A DNA stretch of 64,000 nucleotides, from positions 62,001 through 126,000 of the forward strand of contig DATDQA010000022.1 of assembly GCA_035292505.1 (NCBI GenBank), given 5' to 3'. Of the stretch, positions 62,056-64,000 are shown piece by piece. The notes beneath the pieces are model-generated. The model searched no databases, had not been told where the DNA came from, and was given only the letters and a program-made list of their open reading frames with translations. Numbering within the stretch: position 1 is the first letter of the stretch; each line of letters opens with the position of its first letter. The translations under genes and the position numbers were made by a program. This DNA comes from DATDQA01 sp035292505 (GTDB lineage Bacteria; Bacteroidota; Bacteroidia; Chitinophagales; Saprospiraceae).

Positions 62056-64000
62056 TTATTCCTTCGAGAGGATGAGCTTCTTGCTCGCTGTGAAGTCCCC
62101 TGCGTTCAGCCGGTAATAGTATGCGCCAGCTGTCTTCAGATCTCTTCCTTTCAGTGCAATCGTATTAAAACCTTGAGCATAGTTGCCATCAATTATGCGA
62201 ACCACTCGACCATGGATATCATAAACCGTTAGCGTGGCGAACATCACTGCTGGCAGGTCAAAGCCTATCACTGTCTGATCTGCGAATGGATTCGGCTCGT
62301 TTTGATAGAGGGCATATTCCTCGACTCGCTCACGCTCGCTCGGAATGACAAAATTCAGTTGAACATCCAGCAGTTCGACATTGTCGGACACTGAAGTCGC
62401 CTGTACGTATGCTTCCGCATCAGTAATCTCGGAAGTGATCTTCAACATGTCGCTCAAAATTCCTGTATGCGATACCTGGAATACAAGAGAGAACAGTGCT
62501 TCGTCGCTATCAACGCTTGCAGGTTCTGCAAACCCTGCAAGGTTGGTCCAGCTCATCGTGATTGCTCCATTGTGAGCTGCGATGAAATCAGCCGGGACCT
62601 CAAGAGATCCTGTATGTACTCCTGTATATTTAAGTCCAGCAGATTCCATCGTAAACTGGAAGCCAAGAATGTCAATGAAGTTTTGGCCGTGTACTGGTAT
62701 TTCAACGAGTTCTCCTTCTTTCACAGTTCTATCTTCTACCCACAACTTCAATACCTGTCGCGCTCCGCGTGTGACGATTTGTCCTGCATTCGCCACAACA
62801 GTACCGTTGATATCACCGACTTTGATACCGATGAAGTCCTCCTGAAGTGTCATCCCGCTTTGCAGTTCAATAGTTTCAGCAAATGGCCATGGAGAGGCAG
62901 GATCATCGAATTCGAAATCTGCATCTGCAAATCTCCAACTTGTATTTTTTGGGAATTCGATATACAAACCAAGAATGAGTTTGCGGATCTCCACAAGGTC
63001 AAGTGCGCTCACACTCTCAGAATTATTCGCATCTGCTGCAATCATTTTGTATGGGCTGGCCAGTGGTTTAATACCCAACAAGTGCTTCTGTATCTCGACG
63101 AGATCCAAAGTACTCACGCCATTCTTGTGATTGTCGTTACGCTTCGGTTCTACTGTATAGTCCAGTAAAGGATTCACGAAGTGATACTCACCATTTTTAT
63201 CGGTGATATATGTACTCATGATCTGTCCACTCTGATCCATCATATTGACCTGTACGAGCTCGACAGCTTCCACATCTTCCGTTTCAATCACACCTGCTAC
63301 CCCTACTCCGCTATCGCATACCATTTCATTGTCATCGATTACGATAAACGTCGTGCAGAAGTCCTTATTCCGCTCCTCCCAGGAAATCACGCCATCGCAA
63401 TTCTGGTCGTTTCCTTCATCCGCAGCCCAGATCTCGAGAATGAATGTTGCACTTCCGTTTTGCTCAATCAGATCACAATCGAACACGAAGCCTGGCTGAT
63501 AGGTGTCTCCACTGAAACTGAATAATAGATCTTCATGTGCAGTACAATCATCCACACTTGATCCTGAATCAAAATCAGCAGCCCAGATCGTGACAGATCC
63601 ACTTGAAGGCATCACCACACTGCTTAACCCTACACAAATCGGGGTCGGTTGCTTGCAGTCTTCCAGACGGAGCAGATATGAACACGTACTCAGATTACCG
63701 CAACCATCTTCAACACTCCACAGGATTCTGTGATAATCTTTTGTTCCACCAGGGAATGGATAATTGCTGCAGAATCTGTCATTGTATGGTAAGCCATATC
63801 GGCGTATGGGATGATTTGATGGCAAGGAATTCTGTTGCGTATTAAATATCAGAACAGCTTCATTATTGCTATCAACTGACGTATGCGTCGGTGCAACCAC
63901 CTGCACGAATTCGGATCCGTTGAATGGATAGAATTTCACATCATAGATTACTTCATCGCTGCAGGCTTCATATACCGTATGCGTGGTCAGGACATGCACG
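62056..64000 (-). CDS. Type IX-secreted modular protein, paralogue of the upstream one (partial)
   Basis: About 648 codons are seen; the gene continues past the right edge, and the first ATG in the window is internal. The order is the same as in the other protein. A disulfide-rich domain (CVGLSSVVMPSSGSVTIWAA) is followed by an intact EF-hand loop (DQNCDGVISWEE) and the dockerin-like pair (GVSTLDLVEIQKHLLGIKPL and NNSESVSALDLVEIRKLILG). Then come the cohesin-like domain (VKEGELVEIPVHGQ, GFQFTMESAGLKY) and the type IX sorting domain (YALYQNEPNPFADQTVIGF ... FTASKKLILSKE). The protein is expected on the cell surface or outside. It is followed by its own terminator. Confidence 0.85.
   Translation of the reverse strand, partial: VHVLTTHTVYEACSDEVIYDVKFYPFNGSEFVQVVAPTHTSVDSNNEAVLIFNTQQNSLPSNHPIRRYGLPYNDRFCSNYPFPGGTKDYHRILWSVEDGCGNLSTCSYLLRLEDCKQPTPICVGLSSVVMPSSGSVTIWAADFDSGSSVDDCTAHEDLLFSFSGDTYQPGFVFDCDLIEQNGSATFILEIWAADEGNDQNCDGVISWEERNKDFCTTFIVIDDNEMVCDSGVGVAGVIETEDVEAVELVQVNMMDQSGQIMSTYITDKNGEYHFVNPLLDYTVEPKRNDNHKNGVSTLDLVEIQKHLLGIKPLASPYKMIAADANNSESVSALDLVEIRKLILGLYIEFPKNTSWRFADADFEFDDPASPWPFAETIELQSGMTLQEDFIGIKVGDINGTVVANAGQIVTRGARQVLKLWVEDRTVKEGELVEIPVHGQNFIDILGFQFTMESAGLKYTGVHTGSLEVPADFIAAHNGAITMSWTNLAGFAEPASVDSDEALFSLVFQVSHTGILSDMLKITSEITDAEAYVQATSVSDNVELLDVQLNFVIPSERERVEEYALYQNEPNPFADQTVIGFDLPAVMFATLTVYDIHGRVVRIIDGNYAQGFNTIALKGRDLKTAGAYYYRLNAGDFTASKKLILSKE

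Noticed and set aside
62467..63168. 233-codon open frame on the plus strand
   Set aside because: Antisense shadow of the second repeat protein, whose dockerin-like and sorting domains are clear on the minus strand.
1..64000. CRISPR arrays, tRNA genes, prophage or integrative elements
   Set aside because: No regularly spaced short repeats, no tRNA-like cloverleaf and no integrase, capsid or relaxase genes were found on reading both strands; a tRNAscan-SE run would be the proper check.

Overview
The window is a chromosomal segment of a Bacteroidota bacterium, most likely of the class Saprospiria. Evidence for Bacteroidota: parts of the type IX secretion system (GldJ, PorP/SprF, PorU, PorV), two proteins with the type IX C-terminal sorting domain, the lpxD-lpxC order, a Porin_10-like barrel, and many -7 boxes of the form TAnnTTTG, two of them with a TTTG box 20 bases upstream. 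The Saprospiria suggestion rests on the dockerin-like modules of the large exported proteins at the right end, which I know mainly from Saprospiraceae/Lewinella-type proteins. I see no phage, plasmid, CRISPR or tRNA. The one mobile-element trace is a group II intron fragment.

Layout. 1-3.2 kb (minus): lipid A genes lpxC (cut by the window edge) and lpxD, then a secreted M43 metalloprotease. 3.3-9.6 kb (plus): a TMTC-like membrane/TPR protein, recN, fabI and an outer-membrane porin. 9.7-15.7 kb (minus): LOG-family protein, an NtrC-like regulator, an M20 amidohydrolase, a glycosyltransferase fusion and recR. 15.9-19 kb: an E2 acyltransferase (plus) facing an OmpA-family protein (minus). 19.2-29.1 kb: an arginase-fold protein, murF, and the type IX secretion genes gldJ, porP/sprF (minus), porU and porV (plus). 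29.2-29.6 kb: RNase P RNA. 29.7-33.1 kb: an NtrY-like histidine kinase, followed by a duplicated sucD tail.

33.2-55.6 kb (minus) is a long housekeeping block: rpsL-rpsG-fusA, then the S10/spc/alpha ribosomal gene array with secY, map, infA, rpoA and rplQ. It ends at a terminator, after which come carA-eno, a DivIC/FtsB-like gene and sucD. Almost every gene in the array has an intact canonical product. No tuf gene lies between fusA and rpsJ.

55.7-64 kb: a GNAT acetyltransferase, a polyprenyl diphosphate synthase, and two neighbouring genes for large surface or secreted proteins. These carry repeated modules (disulfide-rich beta domain, EF-hand-like loop, dockerin-like pair, cohesin-like domain) and type IX sorting tails. 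Between them, right behind a strong terminator, lies the 5' part of a group IIC intron that has lost its reverse transcriptase and 3' domains.

How the genes fit together: PorU and PorV, with GldJ and PorP/SprF, belong to the machinery that exports and anchors proteins like the two at the right end. LpxC/LpxD, FabI, OmpA and the porin build the outer membrane in which that machinery sits. The main observations for follow-up are the truncated IIC intron, the cohesin/dockerin-like repeat proteins, the arginase-like protein without metal ligands beside the secretion genes, the NtrC-like regulator without a DNA-binding domain, and the tandem duplication of the sucD 3' end.
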